From an uncultured Ulvibacter sp. (GTDB lineage Bacteria; Bacteroidota; Bacteroidia; Flavobacteriales; Flavobacteriaceae): a stretch of DNA of 50,710 bases. The first letter of the stretch is position 1. Each line of letters starts with the position of its first letter. The stretch lies in the NCBI GenBank assembly GCA_913063405.1, contig CAJXZB010000022.1:1-50710 (forward strand), given 5' to 3'. Below are positions 27,168 to 35,532 of this stretch, piece after piece. The position numbers and the translations under genes were made by a program. The notes below the pieces were generated by a model. It ran no database searches and was not told where the DNA came from. It saw nothing but the letters and a program-made list of their open reading frames with translations.

Positions 27168-29072
27168 TTATTGTGTTTTTAGTTTTAAGAGGATTTTAGA
27201 TTTGTCGAGTTTTGCAACCTTCTTTCTGAAAGACCGATACGCACTGTATTCTTCAGGAGGAAATGTACCTTTTCTTATAATCAAATTACGATTGTATTCA
27301 ATTCGATTTTTAGAAACTTTAGAAAAAGAAATAGAATAACTCCCAAATTCTGTCTCTATAGTAGTATCCTTGGGAAGTGAATCGATGTTGTAATTATCAG
27401 GCACAAAAATATCCCATTGATCAATGTCTTTAAATCCATCAGAAATATATAATTCTTGTGTCCTATTTATAATTCTTGGTGGAATATATTGAGACCTATT
27501 AAACACATTAGCGCATATAAGCAGATCATCGCCGATCTTTGTTGCGTAATTTGGAGCCTTGACATTTAATTGCTCCGTAAATTCAATAGTTATTTTATTA
27601 TCTTCAAAACTTGCCGATTCTATGGTTAATGCATTGAGATAAGCCCAACGATTTTTATATATTGTTGATTGCTCCTCTGCAGTTTTACTTTCCCAGCGAT
27701 ACTTGCCATCATACTGGAGTCCTTTATATTTTCCTTCCAAATATCCTGTTATATTACCTTCTTCACTAACCCTTACCGAAGCTCGGTATTCTTGCAGATT
27801 CTCTTCGTCAGGATAGACTTTGGTGTGCATTATTCTACCGCCTTCGGGTGTAATTGCAAGCACATCACGATCATCAGTGAAATCTCCTGTAAATCCAAAA
27901 GGTTTATCTTGTTCGGTACACTCAAGCCAATATATTTCATCTCCATCTGGCACACCAAGGATAACATGGTTTCCTTGCATGGAAGAAAAATCTTTTAAGA
28001 TATCTCTTTCACTAGAACCTGCATATAGAATAGTATAATACGAAGGTACTCCTACTGCATCTAACAGAGCCTTTGTATAATTTGTCAAGGCCTTACAGTC
28101 TCCATAGGCCAATTTATCAACTTTACTTGCCAACATCGGTTTCCAGCCTCCAATTCCCACTTGAACACTTATATAACGAACTTTATCTTGTAGATACTGA
28201 TAAATCTTACGTGCCTTGGCCTCGTTCGTCGTTTCACCTTTGACTAAATTTCTAGCCATCTTTTTAGTGCCTTCTGGAAGTTCTGTCACATCATGCAATA
28301 TTCCATTTTGCATCCAAGAACCAAACTCTGTCCAATTCCTAGCACTTGCTGAAACACCTTCGAGATAAAACCTGTCCAGCGAAACGTGAATATGTGGCGC
28401 AATATTGGGGATAGATTTGCTTAAATCTTCATATACTATTGCTTTTAAATTTCGGGCTTCAAAAACAATTTCATTTGGACTTTCAGAAACAGAAATAGCA
28501 AATCCTTTCATATTGGATACGTGATATCGAGGTTTGTTGTTAGGGTTAAAAATTAGTTTATAGACACTCTTTTTTGTGCTTGAAACATAGCCTCGTATAG
28601 GAAGCCAGCCAGGTATAAATGCGGTTGAAGAAGTCTCATATTTATAATTGAAAACTATAGTGAAAGGATAAGATGCTGGGCTATAGTTCAAGTATAGCGC
28701 TCTGGAATCACTGTATAAAGTTTCCCCGTTTACCGCACTCACATCCTTAAAATCTCTTTTCTTATAATGCTGAATTTCATTTCCAAACGTATCATAAACA
28801 TATACTTCCGCATCTTTTACCTGCGAAACATCATCGTAGTATACTACTGGATTTGCATAGCTATCACCTTTCTTATTAAGAACTGTCACCGCTTGTGTAG
28901 AAGTAAACACCATTTTTCTATCTTCGGAAACATCCACTTCGATGTATTCCTCCAATAAAACGCTATTTGCATTCTTGCGCAACTCAATGGGAACATTGAA
29001 AACTGCATACTTAGATTGGGCAAAAGTTACAACAGAAAGCAAAAAGAAAATTAAAGTAAAATTTCTAGTCAT
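27168..29072 (-). CDS. DUF3857/transglutaminase-domain protein with catalytic Cys
   Basis: The protein has 634 residues from the ATG at 29072, which gives a proper signal peptide (MTRNFTLIFFLLSVVTFAQ); the longer frame adds 11 residues. The DUF3857 domain lies at about 55-250 and the transglutaminase core at about 290-400. The core keeps Cys in AYGDCKALTNYTKALLDAVG, His in GNHVILGVP and an acidic residue in EIYWLEC, so peptidase or crosslinking activity is plausible. It sits next to the Cys-less relative, which suggests an active/inactive pair. A 32-base gap separates it from dtd. Confidence 0.85.
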   Translation of the reverse strand: MTRNFTLIFFLLSVVTFAQSKYAVFNVPIELRKNANSVLLEEYIEVDVSEDRKMVFTSTQAVTVLNKKGDSYANPVVYYDDVSQVKDAEVYVYDTFGNEIQHYKKRDFKDVSAVNGETLYSDSRALYLNYSPASYPFTIVFNYKYETSSTAFIPGWLPIRGYVSSTKKSVYKLIFNPNNKPRYHVSNMKGFAISVSESPNEIVFEARNLKAIVYEDLSKSIPNIAPHIHVSLDRFYLEGVSASARNWTEFGSWMQNGILHDVTELPEGTKKMARNLVKGETTNEAKARKIYQYLQDKVRYISVQVGIGGWKPMLASKVDKLAYGDCKALTNYTKALLDAVGVPSYYTILYAGSSERDILKDFSSMQGNHVILGVPDGDEIYWLECTEQDKPFGFTGDFTDDRDVLAITPEGGRIMHTKVYPDEENLQEYRASVRVSEEGNITGYLEGKYKGLQYDGKYRWESKTAEEQSTIYKNRWAYLNALTIESASFEDNKITIEFTEQLNVKAPNYATKIGDDLLICANVFNRSQYIPPRIINRTQELYISDGFKDIDQWDIFVPDNYNIDSLPKDTTIETEFGSYSISFSKVSKNRIEYNRNLIIRKGTFPPEEYSAYRSFRKKVAKLDKSKILLKLKTQ

Positions 29073-29137
29073 AAAGTATTTTAGGGGGAGCAATAAGATT
29101 CCCAATATAGAAAGATAATTTAAAATTATACTATAAG

Positions 29138-29590
29138 TTATTCCCTGTTTTTACTATCGATTGCTATAGTCACGGGACCATCATTAATAAGGGATACATC
29201 CATCATTGCACCAAATTCTCCAGTTTGCACTTTTTTCCCTAATTCATTTTCAAGTTGCATAATAAAAGTCTTATACAATGGTATCGCTACTTCGGGTCGA
29301 GCGGCTTTTATAAAAGAAGGTCGATTACCCTTCTTTGTACTTGCATGCAAGGTAAACTGGCTCACTACAATAATATCACCTTTGCTATCGACAATTGAGT
29401 TGTTCATCGCATCATTTTCATCTGCAAAAACGCGAAGTTTCACAATCTTTCCTGCCAACCAATCAATATCTTCTTTTGAATCCTCATTTTCAATCCCTAG
29501 TAGTATAAGAAAACCATTCCCTATACTAGAAACAACCTTACCTTCAATAGTTACTGAAGCCTCTTTAACACGTTGAATTACAACCCTCAT
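29138..29590 (-). CDS. dtd: D-aminoacyl-tRNA deacylase
   Basis: Dtd hydrolyses D-aminoacyl-tRNAs, and glycyl-tRNA-Ala, keeping D-amino acids out of translation. The 150-residue protein has the two signature motifs of the active site: VVSQFTLHASTKKGNRPSF (SQxTL) and NDGPVTIAID (the GP dipeptide, preceded here by Asp). MRVVIQRV at the start is typical. Its ATG overlaps the TGA of rsgA by 4 bases, so the two are translationally coupled. Confidence 0.95.
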   Translation of the reverse strand: MRVVIQRVKEASVTIEGKVVSSIGNGFLILLGIENEDSKEDIDWLAGKIVKLRVFADENDAMNNSIVDSKGDIIVVSQFTLHASTKKGNRPSFIKAARPEVAIPLYKTFIMQLENELGKKVQTGEFGAMMDVSLINDGPVTIAIDSKNRE

Positions 29591-30540
29591 TCGTTTGTAT
29601 AGATATCTTTTCGGTAATGCTCTTCCTCTCCTTCAATAATTTGAAGATAGCTCTTATACCGCGACCAAGCAATTTCTTCATTTTCCAAAGCCTCTTTAAC
29701 AGCACATTTAGGTTCTTCTATGTGAAGGCAGTTATTAAATTTGCAATTCTCTTTCAGTTTAAAGAATTCAGGAAAATAGCCCCCCAACTCCTCTTTATCC
29801 ACTTCAACAACCCCAAAACCCTTTATACCCGGAGTATCAATAATTTGTGCTCCGAAAGAAAGATCAAACATCTCTGCAAAAGTTGTTGTATGTTGTCCTT
29901 GCATATGTTGGCTAGAAATCTCAGTAGTCTTCAAGTTTAGGTCAGGCTCCAAAGCATTGACTAACGTCGACTTACCTACTCCGCTATGCCCCGAAAACAT
30001 ACTTACATTGCCCTTCATCACCTCCTTTACCTTGTCAATATTCTTACCTGTGGCAGCCGAAATACCAACACATTCATATCCGATTTCACGGTACAACGAA
30101 GCTAAATATTTTATCTCTGCTAGTTCATCTTCATTATAAGTGTCTACTTTGTTAAAAAGTAAAACAGCTCGTATTTCATAAGCCTCTGCTGTTACTAAAA
30201 AACGATCTATAAACGGTGTGAAAGTAGGCGGATTGCTAAGTGTAATCAATAAAAATGCAATATCAACATTAGCCGCTATAATATGCGTTTGCTTTGAGAG
30301 GTTTACAGATTTTCTAATGATATAATTTTCCCGTTCTTCAATCTTATTGATGATACCTATTGTTTCATCTCCTTTGGTCTCAACTTCAAAAATGACGTGA
30401 TCTCCCACCGAGACAGGATTGGTACTCTTAATACCCTCCATTCGGAATTTTCCCTTAATTCGACATTCATAGATGGTATTATTTTCGGCTTTTACCGTAT
30501 ACCAACTTCCAGTAGACTTATAGACAACGCCTTTCTTCAT
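29587..30540 (-). CDS. rsgA: Ribosome small-subunit-dependent GTPase A
   Basis: RsgA is a late 30S assembly GTPase. The protein has 317 residues from the ATG at 30540 (MKKGVVYKSTGSWYTV). An N-terminal OB fold (to about 70) is followed by a circularly permuted GTPase, with G4 (LLFNKVD) before G1 (SGHSGVGKSTL) and G3 (IDTPGIKGFG). It ends in a zinc finger (CKFNNCLHIEEPKC). It lies 21 bases after DAHP synthase/chorismate mutase and overlaps dtd, part of the long minus-strand run that starts at pheA. Confidence 0.95.
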   Translation of the reverse strand: MKKGVVYKSTGSWYTVKAENNTIYECRIKGKFRMEGIKSTNPVSVGDHVIFEVETKGDETIGIINKIEERENYIIRKSVNLSKQTHIIAANVDIAFLLITLSNPPTFTPFIDRFLVTAEAYEIRAVLLFNKVDTYNEDELAEIKYLASLYREIGYECVGISAATGKNIDKVKEVMKGNVSMFSGHSGVGKSTLVNALEPDLNLKTTEISSQHMQGQHTTTFAEMFDLSFGAQIIDTPGIKGFGVVEVDKEELGGYFPEFFKLKENCKFNNCLHIEEPKCAVKEALENEEIAWSRYKSYLQIIEGEEEHYRKDIYTNE

Positions 30541-30561
30541 AATACAAAGTTGCAAAACTTT

Positions 30562-31644
30562 TTAATCATTGATTATTTTTTTCTGATGATTAATCGATTC
30601 TTGATGAATTGCCTTATAAATACGTAACATAAATTCCTCGCTTAGTTCGTTCTCCTCGCCTTCCAAAATCATTTTACCTAATATCTCATTCCATCTTTTA
30701 TTCTGTAGAATCGCAACATTATTCCTCCTTTTCAGCATTCCAATAGCATCGGCGATTTTCATTCGTTTTCCCATCATCTCGACAATCTTATTATCAATAA
30801 CATCTATCTGTGTACGATATGTATTCAGCTCAGTATTATATACAACTGCATCATCTTCGGCCTTACGAATACGCAAATCAACAGTTATCTGATCCAAGGT
30901 AGAGGGTGTAATTTGCTGTTTAGCATCGCTCCATGCATTATCTGGATCGAAATGTGTTTCTATCATTAACCCATCGAAATTTAAATCTAAAGCGGTCTGA
31001 CATAAATCAAAAATAATATCTCTACGTCCAGCAATATGGGATGGGTCCAAAATCAAAGGTAGGTCTGGAAAACGACTTTGTAGATCAATTGGTATTTGCC
31101 ATTCTGGGTTGTTACGATATTTTGTTTTTTCATAGGTAGAAAATCCCCTGTGAATAACTCCAAGGTTTTTTACATTGGCTGTATAAAAACGCTCTACAGC
31201 CCCTAACCACAACGATAAATCTGGATTCACTGGATTCTTGACCAAAACGGTTTTATCCGTTCCTTTTAAAGCGTCTGCTATCTCCTGCACTATAAACGGG
31301 GAAACCGTTGTACGAGCCCCAATCCATAAGATATCAATATCGTGTTTCAGCGCCAAATCTACATGATTGGCATTAGCAACTTCAGTCGTGGTCAACATTC
31401 CTGTTTCCTCTTTTGCTTTCTGAAGCCATTTCAATCCCAATGCACCTACTCCTTCAAAATTTCCTGGACGGGTACGAGGTTTCCATATTCCTGCCCGAAG
31501 TACTGTAGCATCCGTATCCTTTAGTTGGTACGCGATTTTGAGTACTTGTTCTTCTGTTTCAGCACTACATGGACCCGCAATTACAAGTGGGTGATCCAAT
31601 CCAAATTTATCCAACCAAGATCTAAGGTTTTTATTATTTTCCAT
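30562..31644 (-). CDS. Bifunctional DAHP synthase / chorismate mutase
   Basis: The enzyme condenses PEP and erythrose-4-phosphate (first shikimate step) and also rearranges chorismate to prephenate. The 360-residue protein starts at the ATG at 31644 (MENNKNLRSWL). The N-terminal domain of about 260 residues has VIAGPCSAE, GIWKPRTRPGNFEG and LILDPSHIAGRRD, the type I-beta DAHP synthase motifs. The C-terminal 95 residues form an AroQ-type chorismate mutase (TQIDVIDNKIVEMMGKRMKIADAIG). Its start lies inside the end of pheA (11-base overlap), so both are under the pheA attenuator. Many flavobacteria have an aminotransferase and tyrA between them. Confidence 0.93.
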   Translation of the reverse strand: MENNKNLRSWLDKFGLDHPLVIAGPCSAETEEQVLKIAYQLKDTDATVLRAGIWKPRTRPGNFEGVGALGLKWLQKAKEETGMLTTTEVANANHVDLALKHDIDILWIGARTTVSPFIVQEIADALKGTDKTVLVKNPVNPDLSLWLGAVERFYTANVKNLGVIHRGFSTYEKTKYRNNPEWQIPIDLQSRFPDLPLILDPSHIAGRRDIIFDLCQTALDLNFDGLMIETHFDPDNAWSDAKQQITPSTLDQITVDLRIRKAEDDAVVYNTELNTYRTQIDVIDNKIVEMMGKRMKIADAIGMLKRRNNVAILQNKRWNEILGKMILEGEENELSEEFMLRIYKAIHQESINHQKKIIND

Positions 31645-32500
31645 CAATTAGTTCATTAGTTAGTTGACTAGGTACGTTTTCAATATTGTGTGTGTATACA
31701 CCTAAAATTTTGAGTTCTTTAACCGCTTTTTTCAGAACCTCTACCACTTCCGAAAAAAGTTCATAATCATCAAATAATACGTCTACAAAGAACGCATATT
31801 GCCACGGTTTTCCAACAATAGGTAAGGACTGAATTTTGGTTAAATTAATATTGAAGGTCGTGAACAATTGCAAGGTGTTGGAAAGACTTCCTAGGGTATG
31901 TGACAATTCAAATTTAAGGGTTGCCTTATTGGCCGTTTCTATTGGTGCTATTTCTCGTTTTCCAATTAAAACAAATCGTGTCTGATTCTCCTCCATACTC
32001 TGGATATTACTATCCAATATTTCTAATCCAAATTTCTCAGCGACCTGCTTCCCCGCAATAGCCGCAACACCTCTTAGGTTATTGTTCTTTATTTTTTTCG
32101 CTTCGGAAGCTGTGTCCTTTCCTTCAATTATTTTAAGCTGAGGTGGTAATTTTCGAAGGTAATCTTTGCACTGAAGCAAAGCAACGGGGTGGGAGTGCAC
32201 TTCCTCAATATCATAAATAGATTGCCCTTCCAGCGCCATAATGTACATTTGAATATTAAGGAAAATCTCATCATAAATTACCAATCCGCTAGCATCAATT
32301 AAGTTGTAGTTAGGTAAAATAGAGCCTGCAATCGTATTCTCGATAGCAAGTACGCCAAAATCCGCTTCAAAATTTTCAATACAATGTGTTACCTTTTCAA
32401 AGGTATCGCACATAATGAGTTCAATCTCTGTTTTGGGAAATAGCAAGCGTGTAGCCATATCGTGAAAGGAACTTTCAATACCCTGGATAGCAATCTTCAT
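31634..32500 (-). CDS. pheA: Prephenate dehydratase
   Basis: PheA converts prephenate to phenylpyruvate, the committed step to phenylalanine. The 288-residue protein has the dehydratase domain at about 1-180 (AIENTIAGSILPNYNLI near 51-67; the conserved ENQTRFVLIG with the catalytic TRF). A C-terminal ACT domain at about 195-275 (LSHTLGSLSNTLQLFTTFNINLTKIQSLPI) should give phenylalanine feedback. It stands alone, without the chorismate mutase domain of E. coli PheA; that activity is in the next gene. A leader-peptide attenuator precedes it. Confidence 0.94.
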   Translation of the reverse strand: MKIAIQGIESSFHDMATRLLFPKTEIELIMCDTFEKVTHCIENFEADFGVLAIENTIAGSILPNYNLIDASGLVIYDEIFLNIQMYIMALEGQSIYDIEEVHSHPVALLQCKDYLRKLPPQLKIIEGKDTASEAKKIKNNNLRGVAAIAGKQVAEKFGLEILDSNIQSMEENQTRFVLIGKREIAPIETANKATLKFELSHTLGSLSNTLQLFTTFNINLTKIQSLPIVGKPWQYAFFVDVLFDDYELFSEVVEVLKKAVKELKILGVYTHNIENVPSQLTNELIDGK

Positions 32501-32524
32501 AACTTTAATTTTAAAAATTAGTAC

Positions 32525-32561
32525 AAAAAAAAGTCTCGGAATAAATTTCCGAGACTTTTAA
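32525..32561 (-). terminator. Attenuator terminator upstream of pheA
   Basis: On the minus strand AAAAGTCTCGGA (32559-32548) pairs with TCCGAGACTTTT (32540-32529), extendable by one A-T pair, followed by eight T in total (32532-32525). It lies 25 bases before the pheA ATG and after the aromatic leader peptide. Its 5' arm is also complementary to TCCGAGA at 32599-32593. Confidence 0.88.
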
Positions 32562-32581
32562 TAATTAATATGTTTAATTAA

Positions 32582-32653
32582 CTACACAGCAATCTCGGAT
32601 CTTTCCGTAAAATAGAAAAACCAAAAATTAAAATATGTACTTAATGTATTCAT
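32582..32653 (-). CDS. Aromatic leader peptide of the pheA operon
   Basis: A 23-codon frame runs from ATG at 32653 to TAG at 32582. Residues 7-15 read YFNFWFFYF, which is five Phe, two Tyr and one Trp among nine codons, followed by TERSEIAV. A peptide this rich in the end products, followed at once by mutually exclusive hairpins and pheA, is the classic design of a ribosome-mediated attenuator. Codons 19-20 (TCC GAG) are part of the antiterminator strand, which a ribosome at the stop codon would cover. The peptide itself probably has no other job. Confidence 0.85.
   Translation of the reverse strand: MNTLSTYFNFWFFYFTERSEIAV
32593..32607 (-). promoter_or_regulatory. Antiterminator strand and pause hairpin of the pheA attenuator
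   Basis: TCCGAGA (32599-32593) can pair with TCTCGGA, the 5' arm of the terminator (about 9 bp with the flanking TT). The same strand also folds locally as CGGA-AAGA-TCCG (32607-32596), which gives a 1:2 hairpin. Regions 1:2, 2:3 and 3:4 of a standard attenuator are thus all present. Confidence 0.78.
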
Positions 32654-32670
32654 GTTTCGTTTATGAACAG

Positions 32671-32699
32671 CTAAAGTAAACAAAACTTTAAAAGAACAA
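32671..32699 (-). promoter_or_regulatory. Candidate promoter of the pheA leader
   Basis: On the minus strand TTG (32699-32697), an 18-base spacer and TACTTTAG (32678-32671; one mismatch to TAnnTTTG) lie just upstream of the leader peptide start at 32653. Confidence 0.5.
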
Positions 32700-32705
32700 A
32701 ATGTT

Positions 32706-32738
32706 TTGTCTTTTTTTTATTCGCTTTATGTAGTTTTA
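32706..32738 (+). promoter_or_regulatory. Candidate promoter of gldA
   Basis: TTG (32706-32708), a 22-base spacer and TAGTTTTA (32731-32738, one mismatch) precede the gldA ATG by 13 bases. It is divergent from the pheA leader promoter. Confidence 0.45.
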
Positions 32739-32751
32739 CAAAACCAAAAAC

Positions 32752-33651
32752 ATGTCGATAACAGTTACAAATATCAGCAAAGAATACGGCGCTCAAAAAG
32801 CGTTGAACAAAGTTTCTTTTTCTATTGAAAAGGGTGAGATTGTTGGCTTCCTAGGGCCTAATGGTGCGGGGAAATCGACGATGATGAAGATTCTTACCAC
32901 ATATCTAAAGGCTTCCGGTGGACAGGCTAGCGTGAACAATTTCTTGGTTTCTGAAGATATTATAAACGTTCAAAAGAGTGTAGGGTATCTTCCAGAACAT
33001 AATCCTTTATATTTAGATATGTATGTTAGAGAATATCTTCGGTTCAACGCTGATATATATAAAACACCAAAATCTGATGTTGAAAAAGTAATTGAGCAAA
33101 CTGGGCTTACTTCCGAAGCAAATAAAAAAATAGCACAATTATCCAAAGGATATCGTCAACGAGTTGGTCTGGCAAATGCGTTGCTCCACGATCCAGATGT
33201 TCTTATACTCGATGAACCCACGACTGGATTAGACCCCAATCAACTTATTGAAATAAGATCTCTTATAAAGAATGTTGGAAAAGAAAAAACCGTATTACTA
33301 TCAACTCATATTATGCAGGAAGTTGAAGCGATTTGTGATCGTGTAATTATTATTAATAAGGGTGAGATTGTATTGGATAAGAAATTGAGTGAGCTTAAAA
33401 GCGATGCTCAACAAATCGTAGAAGTTGAGTTTGATTATCGGGTTGAAGAAGTAGCTTTGAAAAAAATTCCAAAGGTTGAAAAAGTAGAAAACACATCCGG
33501 GTTTCTTTATCAAATATATTTTAACTCAGATAAAGATATGCGTGGTGATGTATTTGACTATGCACACGATAATGGATTGAAAATACTTCAACTTCATCAA
33601 AAAAACACAACGCTTGAAAAATTGTTTATTGAATTGACTACTCAAAAATAA
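32752..33651 (+). CDS. gldA: ABC transporter ATP-binding subunit, GldA type
   Basis: The 299-residue ATPase has Walker A GPNGAGKST (about 36-44), signature LSKGYRQRVGLANALLHD, Walker B VLILDEPTTGLDP and the H-loop LLSTHIMQE. Beyond the core of about 220 residues a tail (VEVEFDYRVEEVALKK to LEKLFIELT) matches GldA, the ATPase of the GldAFG exporter needed for gliding in Flavobacterium. The permease genes gldF and gldG are not adjacent, so a general Gld-like exporter ATPase cannot be ruled out. Its 3' end overlaps the convergent GIN-domain gene by 14 bases. Confidence 0.8.
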   Translation: MSITVTNISKEYGAQKALNKVSFSIEKGEIVGFLGPNGAGKSTMMKILTTYLKASGGQASVNNFLVSEDIINVQKSVGYLPEHNPLYLDMYVREYLRFNADIYKTPKSDVEKVIEQTGLTSEANKKIAQLSKGYRQRVGLANALLHDPDVLILDEPTTGLDPNQLIEIRSLIKNVGKEKTVLLSTHIMQEVEAICDRVIIINKGEIVLDKKLSELKSDAQQIVEVEFDYRVEEVALKKIPKVEKVENTSGFLYQIYFNSDKDMRGDVFDYAHDNGLKILQLHQKNTTLEKLFIELTTQK

Positions 33652-34390
33652 GTCGCCCTCTAAAGAGTTCTTCTACCTCAACAACTGGAGGTCTATTTTT
33701 AGAAATTACGTCACCTAAACTTCTAATTTCTCCTTTAATAAAAAGTTGGGGATTCACGATCATTATATTAGTTCCCCGATGAGCGATTCCAAGTCTCTGA
33801 ATAATCAATTCTCCTGCCTCAATTCGCACGTCACTGTCAGAGATTACAAATGATGCATTAAAAGCTTTTCCTTTTAATATGAACCTTGAAACCCCATTTG
33901 CATCGATATTCAAAGCTCCAACATCTAGATCTAATTCAAAACCTCCATCATTGTGGAATTCATCACCAAAAAATTCATCATTTGATATCAATTTTAATTT
34001 TGGAAATTGAAGTGGGGCTCCACTGCTTTTAACATTGATACTAGAACTATTACGTATTTCAGTAATATTTGGAGATGTAACATAAACCTTCGTTATTCCA
34101 TAATCTCTAATAAAATTACAACTGTTCCTGTTACTGACTTTAAGGACACTATCCTCAACTCTTACTTTAATTTCATTCAGAAGGTTTTCACCTGTTTCAA
34201 CCACGATACTTTGTTTTTCTCCTTGTGAAACAATTAATTCAACCCTTTCAAAAATCATTATTTTTTTAAAAATATCTCGGTCGTATTCCTTTTGAACGAT
34301 CGTCCCTGAATTTTGGAGACAGTCCAGACTGCTATCTGATCCACAACTTAACAAAATTAATGAGTACAGTATATATTGTATCTTTTTCAT
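33638..34390 (-). CDS. GIN-domain (DUF2807) lipoprotein, intact copy
   Basis: The 250-residue protein has a lipoprotein signal (lipobox LLSC). Beta-helix-like repeats characteristic of the putative auto-transporter adhesin head GIN domain follow: FERVELIVSQGEKQSIVVETGENLL, then ITEIRNSSSINVKSSG. It ends GDVISKNRPPVVEVEELFRGRLIFE. It is probably surface-exposed or periplasmic, with unknown ligand. It lies 7 bases after the PagL-like gene and forms the second gene of a cassette that is duplicated at 35533-37385. Confidence 0.78.
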   Translation of the reverse strand: MKKIQYILYSLILLSCGSDSSLDCLQNSGTIVQKEYDRDIFKKIMIFERVELIVSQGEKQSIVVETGENLLNEIKVRVEDSVLKVSNRNSCNFIRDYGITKVYVTSPNITEIRNSSSINVKSSGAPLQFPKLKLISNDEFFGDEFHNDGGFELDLDVGALNIDANGVSRFILKGKAFNASFVISDSDVRIEAGELIIQRLGIAHRGTNIMIVNPQLFIKGEIRSLGDVISKNRPPVVEVEELFRGRLIFE

Positions 34391-34397
34391 TTTCTAT

Positions 34398-35507
34398 TTA
34401 TATACGAATTCCTAGCCCAAATTCTATTCCCTCAGCCTTTGCAAAATGAGCTTTTAAAGTGATTGCTGTAAATATTCTATCCCTATAAAAATACATTTTT
34501 AAGCCTAATCTATTATAAGTTGAGTTCTCAAATTCATAATCTCGATAAACATACTTTCCAACCTGAGTTACTACCCCTAATTTACCAAACCTCAACTCGT
34601 GACCTACAAACACTCCTATTCGCCTGTAATCTTCATCACCAGTAACACCTCTATTAGGAAATACAGCTGCTTCATATCTCATAAGATCAATTAAGAAATC
34701 AGAAAAGAAAACATCTGCTCCAACTTGGAAACTACTTTTATAATTTATCCGTTTGTCTGCAAAAACTGAAAACACATAAAAAGGATGCTGCCCAAGACCA
34801 TTTACATCAGCTTCGTTTACACCTGTACGAAAAACTAGGTTATATTTAATTCGCTCTTTATAATTAGAGCTCCTCCAAGCTCCATGAGGAATACGTGCAG
34901 GGAAATTAACATTATTTATTAAATAACTAACTCCTACATTTGCAAAAAATGTATTCGTACTTGCATTCGGCGCCTTAAAATTACCATTAGAATAGTGGAT
35001 CAACCCTAAACCTGCCTGTAAACCAATACCTTTATAAATATTTTCCTTAGTATAGTTAATTCTAAAAAGAGTGGTAGCTAGAAGACGAGTACCAAAAGCA
35101 TTATTATTAAAATTAGTCTCTGGGTCATATGGATTTGTCGCATAAGAAATACCTTGTCCTATTCCAATGGTAAGACTCCTATCTAACATGTAAAAATTAA
35201 AATGTCCTAATAGAGAATAATTTTCTCCTAAAAATTCATTCTTCAAATCTTGATGGACAAAAGTTAAACCCCAGTCGGGAAAGTTATATCTACTCTCCCA
35301 TTCGTTAAAACCATAAGTTTTACGGCTTATACTTGCTATTATTCCTGTGGGATGTCCCGTTATTAGATGCTCTATTCCTGGATTGTGATCAAGGATACTT
35401 CCATAAAAATAACCCACCTCTAAAGAAAAAAACTTTATCTCATTTTGCTGAGCGCAGGCAAACTGGAATGTTAAAATGGTAATAAATAGAAAAAAATTAT
35501 TTTTCAT
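34398..35507 (-). CDS. PagL-like acyloxyacyl hydrolase (lipid A deacylase) family, intact copy
   Basis: The 369-residue protein has a signal peptide (ending FACAQ) and a beta-barrel pattern with many aromatic strands. The segment GLIHYSNGNFKAPNASTN holds the His-x-Ser pair of the PagL active site, with the usual Asn/Gly surroundings; the third residue (Glu) cannot be fixed by eye. PagL-type enzymes remove acyl chains from lipid A in the outer membrane. The length exceeds PagL (about 150), as in the flavobacterial acyloxyacyl hydrolases. It ends in LGIRI, a barrel-terminal strand. Confidence 0.75.
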   Translation of the reverse strand: MKNNFFLFITILTFQFACAQQNEIKFFSLEVGYFYGSILDHNPGIEHLITGHPTGIIASISRKTYGFNEWESRYNFPDWGLTFVHQDLKNEFLGENYSLLGHFNFYMLDRSLTIGIGQGISYATNPYDPETNFNNNAFGTRLLATTLFRINYTKENIYKGIGLQAGLGLIHYSNGNFKAPNASTNTFFANVGVSYLINNVNFPARIPHGAWRSSNYKERIKYNLVFRTGVNEADVNGLGQHPFYVFSVFADKRINYKSSFQVGADVFFSDFLIDLMRYEAAVFPNRGVTGDEDYRRIGVFVGHELRFGKLGVVTQVGKYVYRDYEFENSTYNRLGLKMYFYRDRIFTAITLKAHFAKAEGIEFGLGIRI

Positions 35508-35532
35508 TCTTCTTAAGCAAGTGCAAATATAA

